DNA of 46,783 nucleotides from Bacteroidales bacterium (GTDB taxonomy: Bacteria; Bacteroidota; Bacteroidia; Bacteroidales; UBA10428), in contig JAFGGU010000099.1 of NCBI GenBank assembly GCA_016930375.1, positions 1-46,783 of the forward strand. Direction: 5' to 3'. Below are positions 26,900 through 34,202 of this stretch, piece after piece (position 1 is the first letter of the stretch; each line of letters begins with the position of its first letter). The translations under genes were made by a program, and so were the position numbers. A model generated the notes under the pieces. That model was not told the origin of the DNA, ran no database searches, and saw nothing but the letters and a program-made list of their open reading frames with translations.

Positions 26900-26928
26900 A
26901 GTCTTGCAGTCTTGCAGTCTTGCAGTCT
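26900..26928 (+). repeat. Octamer tandem repeat (about 3.6 copies)
   Basis: AGTCTTGC is repeated three times without change, followed by AGTCT, beginning a few bases after the lipoprotein stop codon. A second short array, GTAGGCT in 2.4 copies, lies at 27208-27224 shortly before the GH95 gene. Both are simple slippage-type repeats with no visible coding or regulatory meaning. Confidence 0.8.
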
Positions 26929-26992
26929 AGTTATGTTAAAAATATCAACAATAGCATAACTCTATCTATAAATATCCGGATACCAAAACGTC

Positions 26993-27118
26993 AGGCCTGA
27001 AAGGCCATAACTTAATAGAGCAGGGTGCAACCCTGCGAAGACAAAAACTTTGCTGCTATGCCAATACCACAAACGCAGGGTTGCACCCTGCGCTGATATG
27101 TCGCGGCCTTTCAGGCCT
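26993..27118. repeat. REPIN-like inverted pair of double-hairpin units
   Basis: Two 45-nt units face each other across a 36-nt spacer. The left unit (26993-27037) contains GGCCT-GAA-AGGCC, a 13-nt linker, then GCAGGGT-GCA-ACCCTGC. The right unit (27074-27118) is the reverse complement of the same arrangement. The two hairpins are identical between units while 7 of the 13 linker bases differ; overall 38 of 45 positions match. The whole element could fold into one long cruciform or RNA stem. The rest of the intergenic region (26893-27255) has short tandem repeats and AT-rich DNA but no gene that I can support. Confidence 0.8.
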
Positions 27119-27255
27119 AACTCCAATATGGATAAGTTGTTGATCTTATACCATTCTCATTTTAAAATAATTACTACTTTTATGTGAGTGTGTTTAGAGC
27201 ATTGGCGGTAGGCTGTAGGCTGTAAGTTCTTTCGACTAATAAATATATAGTCTCA

Positions 27256-29700
27256 ATGAGTAGAAAAGCTATTATTTTTATAATCCTAACTGGTTCCTTC
27301 TTTCTTTCCTGTACAAAAAACGAAAATCTGTCGAATAACAATAGCCGGTTATGGTACAGGTACCCGGCTAAGTACTGGAACAGTCAGGCGCTGCATTTGG
27401 GAAACGGATATTTCGGGGCTTCTTTTTTCGGCGGGACCGATGAGGAGACTTTTGCACTGTCGGAAAAAAGTTTTTGGACAGGTGGTCCGGCACAAGGAGA
27501 TTGGACAGCTGCAGGGGTGAATCCCAAAGCCAAAGAAGCACTCCCTCTCATCCGGCAGGCAATATTGAACGGGAATATCCATAGGGCTGACAGTCTGGTA
27601 AAAAACGATTTTTTTGGATCAGCAGATCTTTTTGGTCATTTCTCATCTGTCGGCAATCTTAATATCAAATTCCACGGTCAAAAAACCGAACCTGAAAATT
27701 ACATGAGGGCCCTAGACCTGGAGAATTCGTTGGGCCTGGTTCAATATGATATCGGAAATACCAGGTATTACCGGGAATATTTCTGTTCATACCCCGACAG
27801 GGTGCTGGCCATGAGATTCTCGGCGGGTAGTCCGGGAAGAATCTCATTTGACCTGTCCATGGAAATATTGCAGGATTCTTCAATCATTGAAATTACGGAG
27901 AACACGTACCAGGTGAAAGGTTACATCAATGAAAATCATCGCCTCTTTCATGTGTTGATATCTATAAGGAACGCAGGAGGGACAGTTGGGCAGGATGGCG
28001 GTTCTCTGATCGTAAGAGGTTCGGATACGGTTGAGGTTTACCTGACAATAGCGACTGATTATAAAATGGAATACCCGGATTACACAGGCGCTGATCCTGA
28101 GAAAATCACACAGGATATCATCCGGAATGTAGTTCATGATAACTATGAAAGCCTGAAAATGCGTCATATTTCGGATTACAAGTCATTATATGATCGCGTT
28201 AATTTATCCCTAGAGGGTAATCAAAAAGCAGAAAAACTTCCAACCAACGAACGTTATCAAAATCTGAAATCGGGAGGATCCGATCCGGGCTACAAAACGC
28301 TCGCCTTTAATCTTGGCAGGTATTTGATTATCAGTTCATCCCGTCAGCATACCCTGCCGGCAAATCTGCAGGGAGTCTGGAATACTTTTCTTAATCCGCC
28401 ATGGGCGGGAAATTATCAGAGCAATATCAACCTCCAGGAAATCTATTGGTCATGTGGTCCCACTGATCTTGCTGAATGCCAGCAAGCCTATATCGATTGG
28501 ATCGACAACCTGTCCATTTCAGGCAAAGAAATAGCAGAACGTGTATATGGCACCCATGGCTGGGTCAGTCATACTACCGGAAATATATGGGGACATGCTG
28601 CGCCCTATGGGGACCATCCCTGGGGCTTGTATCCGATGGGAGCAGCGTGGCATTGCCAGGTCGTTTGGGATCAGTTTGCATTCACCGGGGATACCGGGTA
28701 TCTTCGGACACAGGCTTTTCCGCTTTTAAGGGATGCATCTGTTTTCTGGCTTGAAAACCTTGTCAGATATAATGGATATTATATTACTGCCCCATCAGTT
28801 TCAGCCGAACATGGCGCTTTGATGACTGAGGATGGTCTGAATCCGGCTTTCCATGATTCCATTAGTGACAAATATGTTTATTGTTTGCCGGGAATATACC
28901 AGGATATCGAAATGCTCTGGGATTTATTCACCAATACTTCAAGCGCGGCCAGGATATTGGGTGAACAGGTTTTTGCTGATTCACTTCTGCAAGTCAGGCA
29001 AAATCTTTTACCGTTAAAAATCGGAAAGTACGGTCAGCTTCAGGAATGGTATGAAGATATGGATAATCCCGAATGTCACCACAGGCATATCGCTCATTTG
29101 TATGCAGTATGCCCGGGACGCCAGATAAGTCCGGTCAAGACCCCGGAACTGGCAAGAGCTGCAAAAAAATCGCTGGATATGAGGGGAGACGGACGTTTTT
29201 TGATGCAAGAACTGGCGTCAGGAGGCAATTGGGCCAGGGCGCACCGGATGTGGTGCTGGACCAGACTTATGGATGGAAACAGGGCCCATAAAATAATGAC
29301 AGAAATGCTTACCGGGCAGGGATTTGAAAACGGTCTCACCTATCAGCATGCTGATTATCACTGGGAGCGTAAAGATCTTTTTAAGGAAGGTGAATTGTAT
29401 TGCCATTTTCAACTGGATGGCTCTGCTTCAATTCCGGGATGTATTGCTGAGATGCTTGTTCAGTCGCACACAGGTGAAATACATCTTTTGCCTGCCCTGC
29501 CTGATGAATGGAATTCAGGAAAGATAAACGGCTTAAAAGCAAGAGGTGGATATAAAATCAATATGGAATGGAAAAAGGGTAAGTTAATCCGGGCAGAAAT
29601 AATTGCTGAAAAGGAAAGTCCGTTGCCTGTGGTCCGGGTTAAGGATAAAATTATTGATATTGCGGATTCTAAAATCATTAGATTTATTATTCAAAATTAA
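27256..29700 (+). CDS. Glycoside hydrolase family 95-like lipoprotein (alpha-L-fucosidase / alpha-galactosidase type)
   Basis: The 814-residue protein has a lipoprotein signal (lipobox LSC, cysteine at 19). The N-terminal beta domain shows the family opening ALHLGNGYFGASFFGG and LSEKSFWTGGP. The helical catalytic barrel contains N390 and N392 (in NINLQEIYW), E518 (in SVSAEHG) and D721 (in FQLDGSAS). These correspond to the two Asn, the general acid Glu and the Asp base of family 95. HRHIAHLYAVCPG and GEIHLLPALPDEW are also typical. Residues around the catalytic ones (EIYWSCG, SAEHG, DGSASIPG) differ from the usual MNYWP, SPEN and DGNFGG, so this is a divergent member of uncertain substrate. 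No SusC/SusD pair is nearby. Confidence 0.85.
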   Translation: MSRKAIIFIILTGSFFLSCTKNENLSNNNSRLWYRYPAKYWNSQALHLGNGYFGASFFGGTDEETFALSEKSFWTGGPAQGDWTAAGVNPKAKEALPLIRQAILNGNIHRADSLVKNDFFGSADLFGHFSSVGNLNIKFHGQKTEPENYMRALDLENSLGLVQYDIGNTRYYREYFCSYPDRVLAMRFSAGSPGRISFDLSMEILQDSSIIEITENTYQVKGYINENHRLFHVLISIRNAGGTVGQDGGSLIVRGSDTVEVYLTIATDYKMEYPDYTGADPEKITQDIIRNVVHDNYESLKMRHISDYKSLYDRVNLSLEGNQKAEKLPTNERYQNLKSGGSDPGYKTLAFNLGRYLIISSSRQHTLPANLQGVWNTFLNPPWAGNYQSNINLQEIYWSCGPTDLAECQQAYIDWIDNLSISGKEIAERVYGTHGWVSHTTGNIWGHAAPYGDHPWGLYPMGAAWHCQVVWDQFAFTGDTGYLRTQAFPLLRDASVFWLENLVRYNGYYITAPSVSAEHGALMTEDGLNPAFHDSISDKYVYCLPGIYQDIEMLWDLFTNTSSAARILGEQVFADSLLQVRQNLLPLKIGKYGQLQEWYEDMDNPECHHRHIAHLYAVCPGRQISPVKTPELARAAKKSLDMRGDGRFLMQELASGGNWARAHRMWCWTRLMDGNRAHKIMTEMLTGQGFENGLTYQHADYHWERKDLFKEGELYCHFQLDGSASIPGCIAEMLVQSHTGEIHLLPALPDEWNSGKINGLKARGGYKINMEWKKGKLIRAEIIAEKESPLPVVRVKDKIIDIADSKIIRFIIQN

Positions 29701-29769
29701 TGCTGATGCATTGCATTGAAATCATGCATGAAGGTCAATAAATCACTATTTTAGTCGAAAATCAGGAAT

Positions 29770-31032
29770 ATGAAAGTTTTCAAATTCGGAGGCGCTTCGG
29801 TGAAAGATGCCGCGGCGGTGAAGAACATCGCTGTTATCCTGAAGCAGTATCCCGATGACCTGGTGGTTGTGATCTCAGCCATGGGAAAAACCACCAATGG
29901 CCTGGAGCGTGTTCTGAATGCTTATATATCGGGCGACAAGTTCCGGGCTCTTTCAGAACTGAATAACATCAGGGATTACCATTTTGCCATCATGCGCGAG
30001 CTACTTTTAGATGAAAGTCATGCCGTGTTTTCAGAACTGGAAAATGTCTTTAACGGTTTGAAGAAAAGACTGGAGGCCCCTCCCACAGGTTCCTACAACC
30101 ACGAATATGATCAGCTGGTGTCGCTGGGGGAAATCATCTCCACCATTATTGTCAGCAATTACCTGAATTTTGCAGGTGTTCCCAATACATGGACTGATGC
30201 CCGGCAATTCCTCAAGACCGATGGCAACTTCAGGGAGGGCAGGGTGGACTGGGACATATCTGACCGGCTGATCCGGGAGACATTCGATTTCAGGAACGCA
30301 CACCTTTATGTTACACAGGGATTCATTGGTTCAACAGTAAACAATCTCACAACAACACTCGGCAGGGAAGGTTCAGATTATACTGCGGCGATCCTGGCCT
30401 ACATTTTGTCGGCCGAGTCGGTCACGGTGTGGAAAGATGTTCCGGGGGTGCTGAACGCGGATCCGAAATGGTTTGACGACACGATCAGGCTTGAAAGGAT
30501 ATCTTACCTCGATGCCATTGAGCTGACCTATTACGGCACCAGTGTCATTCATCCCAAAACCATCCAGCCGCTCAGGAACAAGGGCATCCGGCTGTATGTG
30601 AAATCTTTTCTGCATCCGTCGGACCCGGGAACAGTAATCGGTGAAGATGATTATGAAAAGCTGATCCCATCCTTCATTTTTAAAATGGACCAGGTACTGA
30701 TCCACGTCCACCCTGTGGACTTCTCATTTATCGCTGAGGATAACCTGGAAAAGATCTTTCGCTGTTTTGCAGGATATGGCCTAAAGATCAATTTGATGCA
30801 AAATTCTGCCATAAGCTTTGATGTATGCGTGAACAATGATCCCAGCCGGATCCCGGATGTGCTGGCAGATCTGCAGAAGGAATTCAGGGTGAGTTCCTCA
30901 ACCGGACTTGAGCTGATCACCATCCGGTATTATGATGATGCCACCATTTCCAGGGTGCTAATAAATAAAGAGTTACTTCTTACCCAGCGCACCCGGAAAA
31001 CCATTCAGATGGTGGTGCGGGATTTGGGGTGA
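29770..31032 (+). CDS. Aspartate kinase (monofunctional)
   Basis: Aspartate kinase phosphorylates L-aspartate, the first step toward lysine, threonine, methionine and diaminopimelate. The 420-residue protein begins MKVFKFGGASV, the nucleotide-binding KFGG motif, with VVVISAMGKTTNGL shortly after. TLGREGSDYTAAILA (about 200) is the amino-acid-kinase signature, and WKDVPGVLNADP is the usual second-half motif. The C-terminal part (from about 300) should form ACT-type regulatory domains. It ends QRTRKTIQMVV, as in other Bacteroidetes enzymes. There is no homoserine dehydrogenase fusion. A second, distinct aspartate kinase lies at 36,723. Confidence 0.9.
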   Translation: MKVFKFGGASVKDAAAVKNIAVILKQYPDDLVVVISAMGKTTNGLERVLNAYISGDKFRALSELNNIRDYHFAIMRELLLDESHAVFSELENVFNGLKKRLEAPPTGSYNHEYDQLVSLGEIISTIIVSNYLNFAGVPNTWTDARQFLKTDGNFREGRVDWDISDRLIRETFDFRNAHLYVTQGFIGSTVNNLTTTLGREGSDYTAAILAYILSAESVTVWKDVPGVLNADPKWFDDTIRLERISYLDAIELTYYGTSVIHPKTIQPLRNKGIRLYVKSFLHPSDPGTVIGEDDYEKLIPSFIFKMDQVLIHVHPVDFSFIAEDNLEKIFRCFAGYGLKINLMQNSAISFDVCVNNDPSRIPDVLADLQKEFRVSSSTGLELITIRYYDDATISRVLINKELLLTQRTRKTIQMVVRDLG

Positions 31033-31053
31033 GGATTTGATTTTTTGGGGCTG

Positions 31054-31300
31054 CAATAATTCATCCCTGCCTGCGGCAGGCAGGCTCTACGAGGATGTAT
31101 TGGCATTGTATCGATTTTACTACAATAATTTAACCTCTACGAGGTTGTTTTATGGTATTTCAATCCAAATATACCTGTCGGATAATGGAATACTAATGGT
31201 TTATTCATGGTTTTTCTATACAGAACCTTGTAGAGGTTCAATTATTGTAGAAAATGTGTATTACCAATTTCATCACAACCCTGTAGGGGTTGAATTATTA
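31054..31300. repeat. Four-copy GTA-loop hairpin cluster, two per orientation (REPIN-like)
   Basis: Four related units lie between the convergent aspartate kinase and ThuA genes. A (31054-31097) and B (31123-31147) are on the minus strand; C (31223-31247) and D (31276-31300) are on the plus strand. Each has a 5-7 bp stem with loop GTA and the suffix AATTATT. Stem bases change in paired fashion: C-G to G-C at the outer pair, T-A to C-G-like changes inside. B and C together form a 27-bp inverted repeat (31120-31146 and 31224-31250) with two mismatches, and the match continues outward past a one-base gap. The stop codon of ThuA (31298-31300) lies inside copy D. Confidence 0.8.
31066..31084. repeat. 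19-bp palindrome apparently inserted in repeat copy A
   Basis: CCTGCCTGCGGCAGGCAGG is a near-perfect palindrome. Removing exactly these 19 bases restores CATC-CTCTACGAGGATG, a perfect 7-bp stem with the same TAC loop as copy B. This suggests that the palindrome entered copy A after it was in place. The boundary can be drawn one base either way because of shared C residues. Confidence 0.6.
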
Positions 31301-32038
31301 AGGCTTAACTCCTTCGAACACCCATAATACAGCCTGCCGTAAAAGTTTTCTGAAATTCTCATTCTGAAAGGTGGGTGTATCATGTCCCGACTGGATGGTC
31401 ACCACCCGGGCTTTGCCGTAGCGGTGTGTCCAGCCGACGATCGGCGTACTTGTAGGATCATCGGTGGTAAGCAGGGGTGTAACATTGGGAGACACATAAA
31501 ATCCTTTATAGGTTTCATCAAACAATTCGAAGTCCTTCAATCCTTTAGTAACAGGATGCAATGTATCCACAACTTCCAGGGCGATATGCCGGTCATGCTC
31601 ATAAGTCGAGGCCGGATATTCACGATCAACCACAATTGTTGGAACATGAAAATATTTGCCACCGATAATGCGGATGTATTCATCCCATCCGTCGAAGGCA
31701 CAGATGCTGTGGTGAAGAACCACCAGGGGTTTACCATCCATGATACATCCGGAGAACGCCTTCTTTTGTTCAGATGTAATGGTTTGCCACATGTGGTAAA
31801 ACACGATCACGTCGAAGTTATCCCTGTTTTCCGGCAAAAACAAGTTAAACGCATCCGGGAATTCCTCTATTTCAAAGGTAAATTCGTCTCCCAGTTCCTC
31901 AAGCATGCCGGTGAATGTAACTTTATCGTAGTCATGACCTCCCGTGATCACCAGGATCCTCACCGGTTCCTGGCCAAGCGCTTTTACCGGGAGCAAGGCG
32001 ACTGGCAGCATAAAAAGAAAAAAGAGAACTAGTTTCAT
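31298..32038 (-). CDS. ThuA-like domain protein, exported
   Basis: The 246-residue protein has a signal peptide (about 1-22, ending ALGQ). It then shows a glutamine-amidotransferase-like Rossmann fold of the ThuA (trehalose utilisation) type: RILVITGGHDYD, NFDVIVFYHMWQ, GKPLVVLHHSICAFDGW and a late GWTHRYGKARVVTIQSGHD. ThuA proteins are linked to oxidised (3-keto) disaccharide metabolism, often beside Gfo/Idh/MocA oxidoreductases, as here (next gene 4 nt upstream). In place of a nucleophilic cysteine there is HHSICAF; catalytic chemistry is not established for the family. Probably periplasmic. Its stop codon sits within hairpin repeat D. Confidence 0.85.
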   Translation of the reverse strand: MKLVLFFLFMLPVALLPVKALGQEPVRILVITGGHDYDKVTFTGMLEELGDEFTFEIEEFPDAFNLFLPENRDNFDVIVFYHMWQTITSEQKKAFSGCIMDGKPLVVLHHSICAFDGWDEYIRIIGGKYFHVPTIVVDREYPASTYEHDRHIALEVVDTLHPVTKGLKDFELFDETYKGFYVSPNVTPLLTTDDPTSTPIVGWTHRYGKARVVTIQSGHDTPTFQNENFRKLLRQAVLWVFEGVKP

Positions 32039-32042
32039 ACTC

Positions 32043-33215
32043 TTATACCACCGGCCATTTAAAAGTTGATTTAAGCGTCATGCGTTCACCGGTAGCCCCT
32101 GATTTCCGGGCTGCTTCGATGATCTCAAGCACATGCAGCGCGTGTTCTGCTGTGATGAGCGGTTCCTTACCGGTTGCAAGCGCTTCAGCAATTACCGAGG
32201 CGCCCTGCTGCCATACATAGGAACCGGCATCCGCTACATACCTGACCGGTGTTTCCTGCTCCAGTGTTGCCAGATCTACGCCAAAAGGCGCCCAGTCATA
32301 ACCAACAAGTCCCATATTGCCTTTGGTACCCCAAACTGAGATGGTATGTTGATTCTGGCCTGTTCCCTCATGTCCATAGGGATCAAAATAATTGAATCCG
32401 CATTGTACATTGGAAAGGATTCCGTTTCCATGATCCATCAGTACAATGGCATTGTCCTCAGCTTCAACCGGGATCTCTCCCTTGTTATCCGTTGTACGTA
32501 AAGGTGTTACAATACTGGTCATGGCCGACACATATTTGGCCGGTCCCAGGAGCCCTGTCAGTGAGGCAAGATTATAAACGCCCAGGTCAGGCAGGCTGCC
32601 CCCTCCTTTTTCATAGAAGAAAGCCGACCAGGTGGGGCCAAGATGCCCATAATGCGCATGGGCAGCAGAAACCTTTCCGATTTTGCCTTCCTGAATGGCT
32701 TTTGACATGAAGGCGAACTGCGGGCTGTTAACCACAGCCGGCGCTCCCCAGATACGTATTTTTTTACTCAAAGCCAGGTCAAGCAATGCTCTTCCCTCGT
32801 CGTAGGTATTGGCCATGGGCTTTTCGCTCCATACATGTTTGCCGGCAAGTAAGGCCTGCCGGTTCAAACGACCGTGTTCCTGCATATCGGTCAGATTTAC
32901 AAGCAGGTCGAATCCGGCACCTGACAACATTTGGTCGATATGCGGATAAGAGTTGGGAATATTGAATTCAGCAGCCCTTTGTTTGGCCCGTTCATAGATG
33001 ATGTCACAGGTACTCACCAGCTCCGCAAAAGGACACTGGGAAAGATGCGGAAGATAAACTCCTGAAACGCTTCCGCATCCGATTATTCCAATCCTGATTT
33101 TTTCAATGGGCTGCATCGCATGCAATGTTCGGGATGCCAATGGGGATAACATAACTGCTGCAGTAACTGTCCCGGTCCTTTTCAGAAAATCTTTCCGGGT
33201 TAGTGTTTTTTTCAT
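32043..33215 (-). CDS. Gfo/Idh/MocA-family oxidoreductase, exported
   Basis: The 390-residue protein has a probable Tat-like leader (TRKDFLKRTG followed by a hydrophobic stretch and ASRTLHA). The nucleotide-binding fold starts IRIGIIGCGSVSGVYLPHL (about 40-58), and EKPMANTYDEGRALL follows, which contains the conserved EKP motif that contacts cofactor and substrate. The C-terminal domain (from about 160) has GGGSLPDLGVYNLASL, as usual. The family oxidises or reduces sugars and inositols with NAD(P). Cotranscription with the ThuA gene suggests work on an exported or periplasmic sugar. It has a five-base gap to the barrel gene upstream. Confidence 0.88.
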   Translation of the reverse strand: MKKTLTRKDFLKRTGTVTAAVMLSPLASRTLHAMQPIEKIRIGIIGCGSVSGVYLPHLSQCPFAELVSTCDIIYERAKQRAAEFNIPNSYPHIDQMLSGAGFDLLVNLTDMQEHGRLNRQALLAGKHVWSEKPMANTYDEGRALLDLALSKKIRIWGAPAVVNSPQFAFMSKAIQEGKIGKVSAAHAHYGHLGPTWSAFFYEKGGGSLPDLGVYNLASLTGLLGPAKYVSAMTSIVTPLRTTDNKGEIPVEAEDNAIVLMDHGNGILSNVQCGFNYFDPYGHEGTGQNQHTISVWGTKGNMGLVGYDWAPFGVDLATLEQETPVRYVADAGSYVWQQGASVIAEALATGKEPLITAEHALHVLEIIEAARKSGATGERMTLKSTFKWPVV

Positions 33216-33220
33216 AGCGG

Positions 33221-33862
33221 TTATAATTTAATAAAATAGGTGAATCCTGCGTGCAATACCTGGCTTCGTGATGCATTGTAGAAAAACGTGTCGGAATTTA
33301 AAGGAAATAAATTGCTGAGGCTGTTACAGTATATTGCCCTGAGTCCAAAGGCTCCGACTTTTGTGTGAAATTCGATGCCGATGCCGCCGGTAAATCCGAA
33401 TTCCCATTTACCCTCAAGGGGCCTTTCGTAATAGGCCTTGTAGTATAGGGTATCTACTGCAAAGGATTCTTTTTCTTCCCTGAGCCAGGAGACATAAGGT
33501 CCCAGTGTAACAGCAAGCCTGACAAGCTTGCTGCCGGCAATAAATACTGCCTGCATGGGGATGTTATACGTTTGAAGGCTTCTTTTGTAACTGCCAAGAG
33601 AATCAAGATCTTCCGCCCAGCCTTTCCCTGCATAGTTAAGTTCTAACTGAAGGCCGATATGGGGTTCCGAAATGTGACGAACAACCAGGCCTCCTGATGA
33701 TGAAGTCAGCAGGTCCTGGTCAATGCCGGGTCTGAATGCAACACGGCTAATACAGACTCCTGCGTTGATCCCAATATGTGTGGAAGGCTTGAACAGATCC
33801 TGCGCTTCAAGACATATCGAATAAAAAGAAAATACAAGCAGGAACAGGATCTGCTTTAGCAT
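33221..33862 (-). CDS. PorT-like outer-membrane beta-barrel protein
   Basis: The 213-residue protein has a signal peptide (about 1-20, ending LEAQ). Alternating strands follow (HIGINAGVCISRVAF, VVRHISEPHIGLQLELNYAGKGW, LVRLAVTLGPYVSWL, GEFGFTGGIGIEF-like), ending HAGFTYFIKL. The pattern matches PorT/OmpW-like barrels of about eight strands. The first gene of a likely three-gene unit with the oxidoreductase and ThuA, it may be an unrelated structural protein rather than a sugar porin. It is unlike the barrel at 14,548 in detail. Substrate unknown. Confidence 0.72.
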   Translation of the reverse strand: MLKQILFLLVFSFYSICLEAQDLFKPSTHIGINAGVCISRVAFRPGIDQDLLTSSSGGLVVRHISEPHIGLQLELNYAGKGWAEDLDSLGSYKRSLQTYNIPMQAVFIAGSKLVRLAVTLGPYVSWLREEKESFAVDTLYYKAYYERPLEGKWEFGFTGGIGIEFHTKVGAFGLRAIYCNSLSNLFPLNSDTFFYNASRSQVLHAGFTYFIKL

Positions 33863-33899
33863 GACCGCCGGATTAATTTGGAAATTCAGGCAAAATGAA

Positions 33900-34163
33900 T
33901 CAGGTAAGACTTTCTTCCAATGCGGAAAGAACTGTCTTAGAAACTTTCTTCGGGTGATTCTTTTTAATTTCCTTCAACATTCCAAGGGCCTTGTAACCGT
34001 ATTCAACCAGGCCGGCCGGATTCTTGTCGAAATTGTAACTACCGATGCAAAAATCCAGTTTGTTAATAATGTCATTGAAATCTGAGTGTTTTAGTTTCCG
34101 AAAGGCCTGCACGGCAAGCTCACAGGCATCGCGGAGTCTTTCGCTTTTTGAGTCCATGGACAA
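33900..34163 (-). CDS. Small conserved-looking protein of unknown function
   Basis: The 87-residue product is soluble, helical and charged, with no signal peptide or motif I recognise. It contains ACELAVQAFRKLKHSDFND and ends SKTVLSALEESLT. A second in-frame ATG two codons in (34157) is possible. It lies 39 nt downstream of the fused acyl-activating enzyme gene on the same strand, so it could be cotranscribed with it. The helical repeat-like look is compatible with a small adaptor, but that is a guess. Codon use and size make it a plausible real gene; no further function is inferred. Confidence 0.5.
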   Translation of the reverse strand: MSMDSKSERLRDACELAVQAFRKLKHSDFNDIINKLDFCIGSYNFDKNPAGLVEYGYKALGMLKEIKKNHPKKVSKTVLSALEESLT

Positions 34164-34202
34164 TTTTTTTTATGATAATTGTAAAGTTAATCCATTTTTA
34201 AT

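Noticed and set aside
27181..27224. A promoter for the GH95 gene near TACTTTTA
   Set aside because: The -7 box lacks the final G and no -33 match lies at the right distance; too weak to list.
31037..31327. Open frame of 96 codons between aspartate kinase and ThuA genes
   Set aside because: It spans the four-copy hairpin cluster and the inverted repeat; composition follows the repeats rather than a protein.
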